Part shown: positions 1 through 8,353 of the stretch, one piece after another
How positions within the stretch are numbered: the stretch's first letter is position 1
Layout of the letters: every line of letters begins with the position of its first letter
Made by a program: the position numbers and the translations under genes
The notes under the pieces: generated by a model
The model's database searches: none
What the model saw: only the letters and a program-made list of their open reading frames with translations
What the model was told of the DNA's origin: nothing
NCBI GenBank assembly: GCA_028875335.1
Contig: JAPPEF010000382.1
Coordinates: forward strand, 1-45,114
Source of the DNA: Gemmatimonadota bacterium
Lineage (GTDB): Bacteria; Latescibacterota; UBA2968; UBA8231
DNA length: 45,114 nt
Reading direction: 5' to 3'

Positions 1-2
1 AG

Positions 3-68
3 GCCCTAATCGCTGACTCCGAGCGTTTGTGGACTCTCGAAGAAATACTTGCCGACGTAGAGGAGTGA
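3..68 (+). CDS. C-terminal end of an unidentified protein (partial)
   Basis: An open frame enters from the left edge and ends at a TGA at 66-68. It encodes about 21 residues ending in ILADVEE, acidic and helix-like. It is too short to name. It could equally be a chance open frame, since nothing upstream is visible. The next 170 bases (69-238) hold no gene I can support. Confidence 0.35.
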   Translation, partial: ALIADSERLWTLEEILADVEE

Positions 69-238
69 CGCGCTGCTACTTAGCAAAAAACACCTGTTAA
101 TCCCTCCCCCCGCCCTCTCCTTCTCTACGGCAAAAATTCAGTCCACCCCTAGCCATCTACGTTATTATAAGTAGGACGGCAATCTACGTTTGTAATATAT
201 TGCCCTGCAGGATATCCACATCCAACGCATGAGGCCCC

Positions 239-454
239 ATGAGTTCACCTGAGTTGCGCTTTGAGTGCCCCAAATGTCGTCACTCCGCCTGTGAGATCGG
301 CGAAATCCGCGCCTCTGGCGGTTTTTGGTCCAAGATATTCGACGTGCAAAACCGCAAGCTGACAACCGTAACTTGCGAGCAGTGCCGCTACACTGAATTC
401 TACGCGGCCGACAGTTCGCGTCTCGGCCACATCTTCGACTTCTTCACGGGATAG
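239..454 (+). CDS. Small zinc-ribbon protein (DUF2082-like)
   Basis: A 71-residue protein with two CxxC knuckles (C10/C13 and C46/C49), which would bind one Zn ion. The central stretch with GEIRASGG, FDVQNRK and VTCEQCRYTEFY matches the family of single-domain zinc-ribbon proteins called DUF2082 or Zn_ribbon_13, sometimes labelled nucleotide-binding. The length is typical. No target is known, so a role in nucleic-acid or protein binding is only inferred. It converges on the sulfatase-like gene, with 9 bases between the two stop codons. Confidence 0.82.
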   Translation: MSSPELRFECPKCRHSACEIGEIRASGGFWSKIFDVQNRKLTTVTCEQCRYTEFYAADSSRLGHIFDFFTG

Positions 455-463
455 CGGCAGCGG

Positions 464-1855
464 TCAATTGTAATCCGGCCCACCAACCGGCCCCAGCAAC
501 GCGCGATTTTCCTCGGGCGTCTCCACTTCGTCGAGAAAGTCCGCCAAGGCTTGCTGCATCCGCCGAGCTGACTCTGGATGCTCGCCGATCACATTCGTCT
601 GCTGCTGGGGGTCGGCCTGCATGTCGTACAGCTCGGGCGCACCGCCGTGCTCGCCATACGCCAAATAGGTCCAGCGCTCGTCAGTCACCGTCGGCCCGCC
701 ATTGCGGATGAAGGTCGAGCTGAAGGCGTACTGCCGCGGCCACGCTACCGATCCGGCCAGCAGCGGCGCGAGCGAGTGTCCGTGCATCGCGAGGTCGCTC
801 TTTTCCACGCCAGCTAAAGCCAGCAGCGTCGGCAGCAAATCCACCGATTGCGTCAATGCGCTCACCCGCCGTCCGCCCACAACCTCGGGGGCGGCGATCA
901 TTAGCGGGATGTGGCTGATCTCTTCGTACAGGGGCCAGACGCGGTCGTCGTCGGGGTGGATGTTGGACTTGCCCGTGCGGTTGTGCTCGCCGACGAACAT
1001 ACCGTGATCCGAGGTAAAGATCACCACGCTGTTGTCGAACAGTCCGAGCTCCTCAATTTTGTCCAACACGTAGCCGATCCACTTGTTGACCAAGTAAATC
1101 TCAGCCGCGTAATGCGCTTGGAGATTGGCTAGTTCTTCTTTGGTATAGGCGGTCGCCGGGCCGTAGTTCGGGTGGATCATCGGCGGGCCATCGTACCCCG
1201 ATGAGTCATAGCGGCCCACGAGATGTTCCGGCGGATCCCACGGCTCGTGCGCGTCGAAAAAATCCACCCACAGCAAGAACGGCTCGCAGCCGCGATTTTC
1301 CTCCAACCAGCGGCTCGCCGTCCGCGCCGTGCGCACGCAGAAGCGGTCTTCTTCCCAAGCCCAGTCGCGGTTGGTCCACGAATGCAGGGTCGCCAAATTG
1401 CCAAAGCGCGACTGAGCCAAATGCGGATCGACGCGCGTCTTCGCCCCGTCAACCTCCATGCGCGGCGGCAGATCGCCCTTCAACAGCGGCTTGTCTCCCT
1501 CCTGCCCCCGAATCCAATACGCCCCGTCAAACCCCCGGTCGAAATGATGGACGCCCTTCATCAGGTGCGGCGTGTCGCAGATAAGCTGGCTGTGGTAGTC
1601 AGCCGCACCGAAAATCGTGCTCAGCACCGGGATGCCTGCGTCGAGAGGTTTCCAGCCGTGGAAGGGAAAACTGTAGCGGCCAGTAAAGAGATCAGTGCGG
1701 TTGGGAATGGTCGGAAAGCTCGACAAATAGTGCCGGTCGAAGCACACCGCCCGCTCGGCAAAGCGATCGAGCGCCGCCGTGCCGATCCACGCATTGCCGT
1801 TGCACCCCAGATAGTCGTAGCGAAAGGTGTCGCTGACCAAGACGATGATGTTCAT
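464..1855 (-). CDS. Sulfatase-fold hydrolase with Thr in place of the formylglycine Cys
   Basis: A 463-residue member of the alkaline phosphatase/sulfatase superfamily. The N-terminus has the metal-site strand (NIIVLVSDT, D9). The nucleophile region is TIPNRTDLFTGR, and the distal metal motif FTSDHGMFVGEH lies near residue 285. A classical sulfatase has C/S-x-P-S/A-R at the nucleophile; here the position is Thr49 (T-I-P-N-R), so formylglycine cannot form. The enzyme may use Thr directly, like nucleotide pyrophosphatases or phosphopentomutase, and act on phosphoesters or another substrate. No signal peptide is visible, so it is probably cytoplasmic. A good Shine-Dalgarno (AAGGAGC) sits about 10 bases before the ATG. 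It is downstream of the epimerase gene by 40 bases, probably in the same operon. Confidence 0.88.
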   Translation of the reverse strand: MNIIVLVSDTFRYDYLGCNGNAWIGTAALDRFAERAVCFDRHYLSSFPTIPNRTDLFTGRYSFPFHGWKPLDAGIPVLSTIFGAADYHSQLICDTPHLMKGVHHFDRGFDGAYWIRGQEGDKPLLKGDLPPRMEVDGAKTRVDPHLAQSRFGNLATLHSWTNRDWAWEEDRFCVRTARTASRWLEENRGCEPFLLWVDFFDAHEPWDPPEHLVGRYDSSGYDGPPMIHPNYGPATAYTKEELANLQAHYAAEIYLVNKWIGYVLDKIEELGLFDNSVVIFTSDHGMFVGEHNRTGKSNIHPDDDRVWPLYEEISHIPLMIAAPEVVGGRRVSALTQSVDLLPTLLALAGVEKSDLAMHGHSLAPLLAGSVAWPRQYAFSSTFIRNGGPTVTDERWTYLAYGEHGGAPELYDMQADPQQQTNVIGEHPESARRMQQALADFLDEVETPEENRALLGPVGGPDYN

Positions 1856-1895
1856 AGAAAATCTGCTCCTTGTGTTTACAATCCGCCGTAGCGCT

Positions 1896-2789
1896 TCACG
1901 ACGCCAGCGCGTGGCGCAACGCGCCCTCTAATTCGGGATACGCAAACTCGAAACCCGCTTCCAACAGCCGCGTCGGCCGCACTCGCTGACTGGCCAGTAA
2001 CCCCTCCTCGGCCAACTCGCCCAAGACCAGCTTGGCGGCAAACGCCGGCAGCGGCAACAGCGTCGGCCGCCGTAGCACGCGCCCCAACGTCCGCGTCAAT
2101 TCGGTATTGGTCACCTGCTGCGGCGCGGTCAGGTTTACCGGCCCGCGCAAGGCGTCGTTTTCCACCGCATAAACCAGCGCCGCTACTGCGTCTTCCAAGC
2201 TAATCCAACCAACGTACTGCCGCCCGTCGCCAATCTTGCCCCCCACCCCCAAGCGGAAGGGCAACAGCATCTTAGCCAGCGCTCCGCCCTGGTGACTGAA
2301 GACAATACCCAAGCGGGCCTGCACGACGCGGATGCCAGCTTCGGCTGCTACAGCGCTCGCCCCCTCCCACGCTCGGCCCAACTCGGCCAAAAACCCCTCG
2401 CCGGTGTCGCTTTCCTCGTCTAACTCCTCGTCGCGCCGATGGCCGTAAATGCCTATGGCCGACGCGCAGACCAGCACCCTCGGCGGCGCGGCCAATCCCG
2501 CCAAGCGCGCAGCGAGTAGCTGCGTCGTCTGCACCCGGCTCTGGCGCAACTGTTCCTTGACGGCGGCAGTCCAGCGCCCAGCGGCAATGTTTCGCCCCCC
2601 TAAATGCACTGCCGCCTCTATCCCCTCCAAGGCCTCTTGCTCTAACTCGCCGGCTTCTGGATCCCAGCGCAACTCCCCTTGCACCGGCTCCCGCCGCACT
2701 AAACGCACTACCTCGTGCCCTTCGCGCTCCAACCGGCTACAGAGCGCCGTACCGATCAAGCCGCTACTGCCCGCTACCAATACCTTCAT
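1896..2789 (-). CDS. TIGR01777-family NAD(P)-dependent epimerase/oxidoreductase (YfcH/SDR39U1 type)
   Basis: A 297-residue extended short-chain dehydrogenase. The N-terminal Rossmann loop is VAGSSGLIG, followed by the family-typical AAVHLGGRNIAAGRW segment and SAIGIYG. The C-terminal 45 residues (RPTRLLEAGFEFAYPELEGAL) are the DUF1731 tail. Length and domain order match the TIGR01777/YfcH family, known in bacteria and as SDR39U1 in animals; the substrate is unknown. AAGGAG lies 8-9 bases before the ATG. It is the first gene of a probable two-gene minus-strand unit with the sulfatase-fold hydrolase. Confidence 0.92.
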   Translation of the reverse strand: MKVLVAGSSGLIGTALCSRLEREGHEVVRLVRREPVQGELRWDPEAGELEQEALEGIEAAVHLGGRNIAAGRWTAAVKEQLRQSRVQTTQLLAARLAGLAAPPRVLVCASAIGIYGHRRDEELDEESDTGEGFLAELGRAWEGASAVAAEAGIRVVQARLGIVFSHQGGALAKMLLPFRLGVGGKIGDGRQYVGWISLEDAVAALVYAVENDALRGPVNLTAPQQVTNTELTRTLGRVLRRPTLLPLPAFAAKLVLGELAEEGLLASQRVRPTRLLEAGFEFAYPELEGALRHALAS

Positions 2790-2993
2790 CAGCCGATCTC
2801 CTTGGGAAAATCGAAGAATTAGTTGCTACTAAAACGCATTCTCGCATTCGACACAAGGCTGGCCTTGGGGCAGGTATCGGCTCCACGCTCGTGCGCTTGA
2901 CCCGGTCTTTTCCCCTTGTTTTTCTCTTAAGAGGCGAGTAGGCTTTCCACCTGCCGGAGTAGCGTCGGCCCCACTATTTGGTAAGGACGCATC

Positions 2994-4559
2994 ATGCCTG
3001 ATAATTATGGAATCACCACTGCAACCCAAGGCAACTCCACGGGACGCGTTTTTACCCGACATGGCAAGCATGCTAATGGCACAGCCTTTAACGCAGCAGA
3101 TTGGATCGGCCGGCTAGCAGCAGCACTTGAAGACGTTGCCGCACAGGCGCGACCCGCTTTCCCCTTTTCACCAGAGACCCCACACTACGGCCCGCTAGAC
3201 GAATACTGGCCGAGCATCCACCGGCAATACCGAGACCTCGCCGCTCGCGCAAAGCACGATCTCGAAGCCGCGAAAATCTTCGCAGAATCCCATCTCTGGC
3301 TCAAGTCCGATCCTGTAGAAGCAAGAGCGATCCTGCGGGAGCATCCCTTGCTGCGACCGGGGCTGATAGGTTCGAGCAAGCGCGAAGGGGTCGGCTTCAT
3401 TCTGCCCACGCACGATTGGTTCCACGTCGATCTGAAGTCCCTCGTATCCCATCTGGCCAAACGCGCTATGAAGGACAGCGGAGAGCAGGCGGCGCAACTG
3501 CTGCACCGCTATCTGACGGTCGGAGAGGAGGCCAATCTCCCGGCCTACGAGATCGTGCTCTTGCACGGCTTGAGACTCGACCGGCGCTTCGATCTTGGCA
3601 GCGAAGCCTATCTAGCACCCTACGAAGACGTCAAGGCGACGTATGGCCTGCCCGACGAACCCGCAAAGTGGCTCAACGGCGCTGGCCGGAATCCACGTCC
3701 CGTGAGCACGGCCGTGCTCGTGCGTAGTCTAAGGTGGGGGCCAGGCGTCGCTCCCCCTCCAGACGACGGCAATTTTTCCAATAAGTCCCACCAAGCCTGT
3801 GCCCCGAAAGTGAAGTACCGCTTCCCTGGTGACTACGAGCTCGACCTTGCAAACCGCTTTCCAGACGACAGCAAAGTCCTAGTTGACCTGCTGTCGATTG
3901 CAACGAGGAGTCCGCTGATCTCCCACACGAGCTTCGTCCGCGTCGCCAAATGGGTCGAGGAGCTTGATCCCAATTTCGCTTTCGGCTTGCGCAGCTCCTC
4001 TGCCTACTTGTCCGATGCATGGCCCAAGGAACACCAACTCTGCCAGCAGGACGCCGCTGCTTTCGCTGCACTGGCCAGCCGCTGGTGCACCTATCGCGGC
4101 AAGCGCGATGTTATCGACCTTGCGATCTGCCGCCTCGCCGCCTCTTTCGCTCGGGGCGGCGGCCCTTTCAGTGCGGAGGACCGCATCCTCGATGTCTCCA
4201 TCGCCTTGGAGATCATGTACGGTCCGATCAAACATAAACTGACCTACCAACTGGCGACCCGGGCGAAACGCCTACTCGGCCAAGGCACCGACCAACGCGG
4301 CTGGATATCCGCTAGAGTAAAGTCCTTCTACGAAGTCCGTTCGGCCATCGTGCACGGGCAAAAGAAGATCAAAGGCGGCCGCCGCGCTATCGACAAGGCG
4401 CTGGAAGACGGACGCGACCTAGCTTGCCTCACGCTCGCTGAATTGCTGTCCCAAGGGCCAGTAAGGGATTGGGACAAGCTCCGAGAAGGGGCAACCCAAA
4501 TATACGGCTCGGGTAGCCGTATATTTTATTCCTCAATGGAGATGCGAGATGGGAACTAG
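2994..4559 (+). CDS. HEPN-domain protein (ApeA-like HEPN at C-terminus)
   Basis: A 521-residue protein with no recognisable N-terminal enzyme domain. The C-terminal third has the pattern of the Apea-like HEPN fold: a helix with DVSIALEIMYG, then a Leu/Ala-rich helix (YQLATRAKRLLG), then RSAIVHG, giving the R-x4-H motif (R449, H454) used by HEPN ribonucleases. HEPN proteins of this kind occur in anti-phage and toxin systems, so an RNase or RNA-binding defence role is plausible but inferred. The start is supported by AAGGA six bases before the ATG. The last 11 bases overlap the next gene, and a perfect hairpin lies inside the 3' end of the reading frame (4498-4526). No partner antitoxin is visible. 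Confidence 0.7.
   Translation: MPDNYGITTATQGNSTGRVFTRHGKHANGTAFNAADWIGRLAAALEDVAAQARPAFPFSPETPHYGPLDEYWPSIHRQYRDLAARAKHDLEAAKIFAESHLWLKSDPVEARAILREHPLLRPGLIGSSKREGVGFILPTHDWFHVDLKSLVSHLAKRAMKDSGEQAAQLLHRYLTVGEEANLPAYEIVLLHGLRLDRRFDLGSEAYLAPYEDVKATYGLPDEPAKWLNGAGRNPRPVSTAVLVRSLRWGPGVAPPPDDGNFSNKSHQACAPKVKYRFPGDYELDLANRFPDDSKVLVDLLSIATRSPLISHTSFVRVAKWVEELDPNFAFGLRSSSAYLSDAWPKEHQLCQQDAAAFAALASRWCTYRGKRDVIDLAICRLAASFARGGGPFSAEDRILDVSIALEIMYGPIKHKLTYQLATRAKRLLGQGTDQRGWISARVKSFYEVRSAIVHGQKKIKGGRRAIDKALEDGRDLACLTLAELLSQGPVRDWDKLREGATQIYGSGSRIFYSSMEMRDGN
4498..4526 (+). terminator. Perfect 12-bp hairpin with T-rich 3' side, inside a coding end
   Basis: AAATATACGGCT (4498-4509) and AGCCGTATATTT (4515-4526) are exact reverse complements around a 5-base loop (CGGGT), followed by TATTCC. 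The shape resembles an intrinsic terminator, although the final U tract is short and partly paired. It lies within the last codons of the HEPN gene and 22 bases before the ATG of the PL11 lyase gene, so it could terminate or attenuate read-through between the two. Confidence 0.5.
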
Positions 4560-6765
4560 CAAACTTCTTTCTTTCCTATTCCTATTTCTTATCGCAACCA
4601 ACTCACTTGCACAAAACGGGCAGGTCGATTTTTCCGGGATTTGGTATCTACAGAAGGACAGAAGTGAACCCTCCAATATCTCTAGCCGGATTGCTTCTCT
4701 TCAACTCATCGTCATCCAAGAGCAAGACGACATAGCGATTGAGCGAGTGTACAATAGCTTTGCCGCCTATGAAAATTTCCCCCTCGATGGCACAGAAATT
4801 ACGTCCGAATTCAGAAACTTCCCGCGCCTATCCAGTGCCAACTGGACCGCAGACGGACAAAGCCTCATCATCGCAACCAAAACCGTCTTTCGCCGCCGAG
4901 GCAATGAATTCGCAATCGCTACGAGCGAAACGTGGAGCCTGCAAGAAGGCGGGCAAGTCTTAGTCATCGAATACGTATCCAGTTCCCCTCGGCGCGAGAC
5001 CAAAGCAACACTGATCTACACCCAAGACGAACCCGTCGGGCCACGAGAATTCATCCCGCCAAACTTCAACTTTTATTCGCTCAACCCAGGCCGCAAAGCA
5101 AAATCATTGGGCTGGGCGCAAGAACGCGTCGAGGAGGATCTCGGACGCGGCGTGATAGCCATCGCCAGCGGCGAGGACCAGATTTACTTGGGCTGGCGGT
5201 TGCGCCAACAAGACCCCGAGGACATCGCCTTCAACGTCTATCGCGCAACCGACGGCGGCAAGGCCGTAAAACTCAATGCCGCCCCCCTAAAAGAAACTAC
5301 GGATTTCGTAGATGCTACGGCTCCCCTAGATCGGGAGAACACCTGGTGGGTACGGTCGATTATAGCCGGACAGGAACAACCGCAGGAGGCAACTGCGTCC
5401 GCCACATTGCCGGCCAATTCTCCCGCGCGACAATACATCGCAGTCAAGCTGCGCGACGACTTGCCCGAAGACGGGATCCACAAGATCGGCATCGGCGACC
5501 TCGATGGCGACGGCGAATACGATTTCGTCGTCAAGCGTCCCAGGGGTCGGGTGGATCCGGGCATTCCGCGCCCCAGCCCAGACACCTTCAAAGTTGAAGC
5601 GTATAAACGCGACGGGACCTATCTATGGCGCAATGACTTGGGCTGGTCCATTGAGTTGGGCACCTGGACCTCGCCGATGATCGTTTACGATTTCAACGGC
5701 GATGGCAAAGCCGAGGTTGCCCTGAAGACCGGCGAGGGAGACCCGTGCGGGGCCAACGCGCGCATCCTCACCGGGCCAGAATACTGCTCCGTCTGGAATG
5801 GCGAGACCGGCGCGGAAATCGCCAAAGTAGATTGGATCGCACGCGGCAAACCCAGCGATTGGGGCGACGACGTGGGCAACCGCATGAACCGCAATATGAT
5901 GGGCGTGGCCTACCTCGACGGCAAGACCCCCAGCCTGCTCGTGCTGCGCGGTATCTATGGCCTGATGAAAGTAGATGCCTGGCTTTTACAAGACGCACAG
6001 CTTGAGAAAGCCTGGAGTTGGACCAACGAAAGGGCCGGCTGGAAGTACCAGGGTCAGGGTCAGCACAGCATTCACGTCGCCGATATCGACAGCGACGGTC
6101 GCGACGAAATCCTCAACGGCTCGCTGGCCATCGACAACGACGGCCGCACCATGTGGAGCACTGGCTTGGGCCACGGGGATCGGTTCTACGTAACGGATAT
6201 AGACCCCGAGCGCCCCGGCCTAGAAGTATGGTACAGCTATGAGGACCCCCACCCGCAGAACGGGGTCAGTCTTTGGGATGCTCGCACCGGCAATCTCATT
6301 TTCGGCACGGACAGCGCAACGATCGACAACGAAATCGACCGCGCCCTCGTCGGCGACATTGACCCCGCCTATCCGGGTATGGAAGTCTGGGCGGACCGCT
6401 TTTTTTATACGGCCAAGGGCGAAACCATCCGAGGGGACATTCCGCCGCTAGATGGTCTAGTCTGGTGGGATGCCGACCCATTGCGCGAGCTGCAAACCCG
6501 AGGCAGCGTCTCCAAATGGCAGGGCCCAGTTCTGACCAATGATATCGAGGGTAGTGTGATAGCTTGGGCCGATATCCTCGGCGACTGGCGCGAAGAAATT
6601 ATAACCTATACCCCTAACGAACTGCGCATCTACACCACGATCATACCGGCCATCGACCGCCGCGTCTGTCTTATGCAGGACCCACTCTATCGGATCGACG
6701 TAGCTTTAAAGGCGATGGGGTACGACCAAGTGCCGATGACCAGCTATTATCTCGGCAGCGACTGA
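4549..6765 (+). CDS. Secreted PL11-family rhamnogalacturonan lyase with extra N-terminal domain
   Basis: A 738-residue protein. Residues 1-21 are a signal peptide (hydrophobic LLSFLFLFLIATNSLAQ). Residues about 24-175 form a beta-rich lipocalin-like region (VDFSGIWYL start, SETWSL near the end) that PL11 enzymes usually lack. From about residue 190 the protein follows family PL11: GRGVIAI, IYLGWRL, FNVYR, then repeated calcium/propeller motifs DLDGDGEYDF, DFNGDGKAEV and DIDSDGRDEI, plus GDDVGNRMNR and YDFNGDG. PL11 enzymes (YesW/YesX type) cleave the rhamnogalacturonan I backbone by beta-elimination outside the cell. GGAG lies 8 bases before the ATG. The start overlaps the HEPN gene end by 11 bases. 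The following GH32 gene starts 58 bases on, likely a polysaccharide-use unit. Confidence 0.9.
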   Translation: MGTSKLLSFLFLFLIATNSLAQNGQVDFSGIWYLQKDRSEPSNISSRIASLQLIVIQEQDDIAIERVYNSFAAYENFPLDGTEITSEFRNFPRLSSANWTADGQSLIIATKTVFRRRGNEFAIATSETWSLQEGGQVLVIEYVSSSPRRETKATLIYTQDEPVGPREFIPPNFNFYSLNPGRKAKSLGWAQERVEEDLGRGVIAIASGEDQIYLGWRLRQQDPEDIAFNVYRATDGGKAVKLNAAPLKETTDFVDATAPLDRENTWWVRSIIAGQEQPQEATASATLPANSPARQYIAVKLRDDLPEDGIHKIGIGDLDGDGEYDFVVKRPRGRVDPGIPRPSPDTFKVEAYKRDGTYLWRNDLGWSIELGTWTSPMIVYDFNGDGKAEVALKTGEGDPCGANARILTGPEYCSVWNGETGAEIAKVDWIARGKPSDWGDDVGNRMNRNMMGVAYLDGKTPSLLVLRGIYGLMKVDAWLLQDAQLEKAWSWTNERAGWKYQGQGQHSIHVADIDSDGRDEILNGSLAIDNDGRTMWSTGLGHGDRFYVTDIDPERPGLEVWYSYEDPHPQNGVSLWDARTGNLIFGTDSATIDNEIDRALVGDIDPAYPGMEVWADRFFYTAKGETIRGDIPPLDGLVWWDADPLRELQTRGSVSKWQGPVLTNDIEGSVIAWADILGDWREEIITYTPNELRIYTTIIPAIDRRVCLMQDPLYRIDVALKAMGYDQVPMTSYYLGSD

Positions 6766-6822
6766 TTGCGCCCCGAATCTGGAATTACTTCCAAGCAACT
6801 TAATACATGTGGAGACAACTAG

Positions 6823-8319
6823 ATGACTGAATCGACGCAACAGGACATTGACCCACGCCGTCTGCAACTGGCGTCTGACCCGTATCGTCCAGCCTACCAT
6901 TTTCTAGCCCCGATCAACTGGATGAACGATCCGAACGGAACCATTTTCTGGAAGGGCCGATACCACATCTTTTACCAGTACAATCCCAATGGCGCTTTCC
7001 ACGGCACGATCCATTGGGGCCATGCCTCCAGTGAGGATTTGGTTCACTGGACGGACCACCCCATTGCCCTGCCGCCCGGGCCGGAGGGAGCCGACCGGGA
7101 CCAGTGCTACAGCGGTGCCGCGTTTATCAACAAAGAAGGGGTACCCACATTTATCTATCACGGCTTGCCGGATGGCATCTGTCTCGCCACCAGCGACGAT
7201 GATCTGCTCATCCATTGGGAAAAACACCCAGCGAATCCGATTATACCTAATCCGCAGGTGGGGGATGAATATCGGATCGCTGGTGCCCCGTGCGCTTGGG
7301 TCGAAGGAGATACCTACTACGCACTGACCGGCAACAGCGGTGCCGCCCCTCCAGACGCGGCGTATCTATTCACCTCCACAGACCTCGCTCACTGGGAGTA
7401 TTTGCATCCCTTCTACGAAGGCGGCCAGTTCACCGAATGGGGCGAGGACTGCGGCTGTCCCGACTTTTTCCGTTTGGGAGACAAACACGTACTGTCCTTC
7501 ACCAGTCATCCGCGCGGAGCGCAATTCTACATCGGCACGTACGCCAATCACAGGTTTACCCCAGAACGCCATAAGCGATTAGCACTCGGCGAAACGGGCC
7601 GTCCCGGTGTGTACAACGAGGGCTTGACACTGCTAGACGACCAGGGCCGACGCATTCTATTCGGCCGTCTCCACGAAGGACGCTATAGTTACGTCCAACG
7701 CGCCTCGGGTTGGGCGGGAATGTTTGCCCTACCGATGGTGCTGTCGTTGTCCGCTGAGGGCGATTTGCTAGTGGAACCCGTTCCAGAGTTAGAAGCGTTG
7801 CACGGCGAGCACACACACTTTTCCGACATCCAATTGACCGCAAACGAAGAGCGTCCGCTTGATACCATCAAAGGGAACCGGCTGGAAATTCGAGCGGTAT
7901 TTGAATGGGAAAGCGCCGAAGAATTCGGTCTAAAAGTTTGCTGTTCTCCAGACGGCGCAGAGCAAACCCTCATTCGCTTCAACCTCAATCCGTGGTCAGC
8001 CAACCGCGCGCCGCAAGAGATTCGCCCGCTCAGGGAGTTGATTTTGGACGTAAGCCGGTCCAGCATCAATCCAGAGGTGAGCAATCGCGAATCGCAACGG
8101 TGCGCGTTTGACCTGTCTTACGGCGAGCCGCTAGAATTGCGCGTATTCGTGGATCGGAGCGTAGTAGAAGTTTTCGCCAATGACCGTCATTACTTGGCCA
8201 AGCGCATCTATCCCGGCCGGCCGGATAGTCTCGGCGTGCAGCTATTTGCCCGAGGCGGCAAGGCGACGGTGCGATCGCTGGACGTATGGCAGATGGGAGC
8301 AATCTGGCCTATTGAATAG
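6823..8319 (+). CDS. Glycoside hydrolase family 32 protein (fructan/sucrose hydrolase-like)
   Basis: A 498-residue protein with the five-blade GH32 domain and a C-terminal beta-sandwich (LRVFVDRSVVEVFAND). The nucleophile motif is WMNDPNG (D36). The EC region is EDCGCPDFF, with E208 as likely acid/base. FYQYNP and WGHASSEDLVHW are standard. The middle RDP motif, whose Asp stabilises the transition state, is not present: the aligned stretch is YRIAGAPCAW (residues 150-159), with no Asp. No signal peptide is seen, so it is probably intracellular. GGAG precedes the ATG by about 8 bases. Members hydrolyse beta-fructosides (sucrose, inulin, levan); the altered motif makes substrate and activity uncertain. 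Confidence 0.9.
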   Translation: MTESTQQDIDPRRLQLASDPYRPAYHFLAPINWMNDPNGTIFWKGRYHIFYQYNPNGAFHGTIHWGHASSEDLVHWTDHPIALPPGPEGADRDQCYSGAAFINKEGVPTFIYHGLPDGICLATSDDDLLIHWEKHPANPIIPNPQVGDEYRIAGAPCAWVEGDTYYALTGNSGAAPPDAAYLFTSTDLAHWEYLHPFYEGGQFTEWGEDCGCPDFFRLGDKHVLSFTSHPRGAQFYIGTYANHRFTPERHKRLALGETGRPGVYNEGLTLLDDQGRRILFGRLHEGRYSYVQRASGWAGMFALPMVLSLSAEGDLLVEPVPELEALHGEHTHFSDIQLTANEERPLDTIKGNRLEIRAVFEWESAEEFGLKVCCSPDGAEQTLIRFNLNPWSANRAPQEIRPLRELILDVSRSSINPEVSNRESQRCAFDLSYGEPLELRVFVDRSVVEVFANDRHYLAKRIYPGRPDSLGVQLFARGGKATVRSLDVWQMGAIWPIE

Positions 8320-8353
8320 GGTCATTTCGCGGTTTCAGTTGCGGAACGCTGAA

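Noticed and set aside
8320..8353. Possible terminator between the GH32 and class III aminotransferase genes
   Set aside because: Only TTCAG/CTGAA (5 bp) pair around a 9-10-base loop with no T-run; too weak to call.
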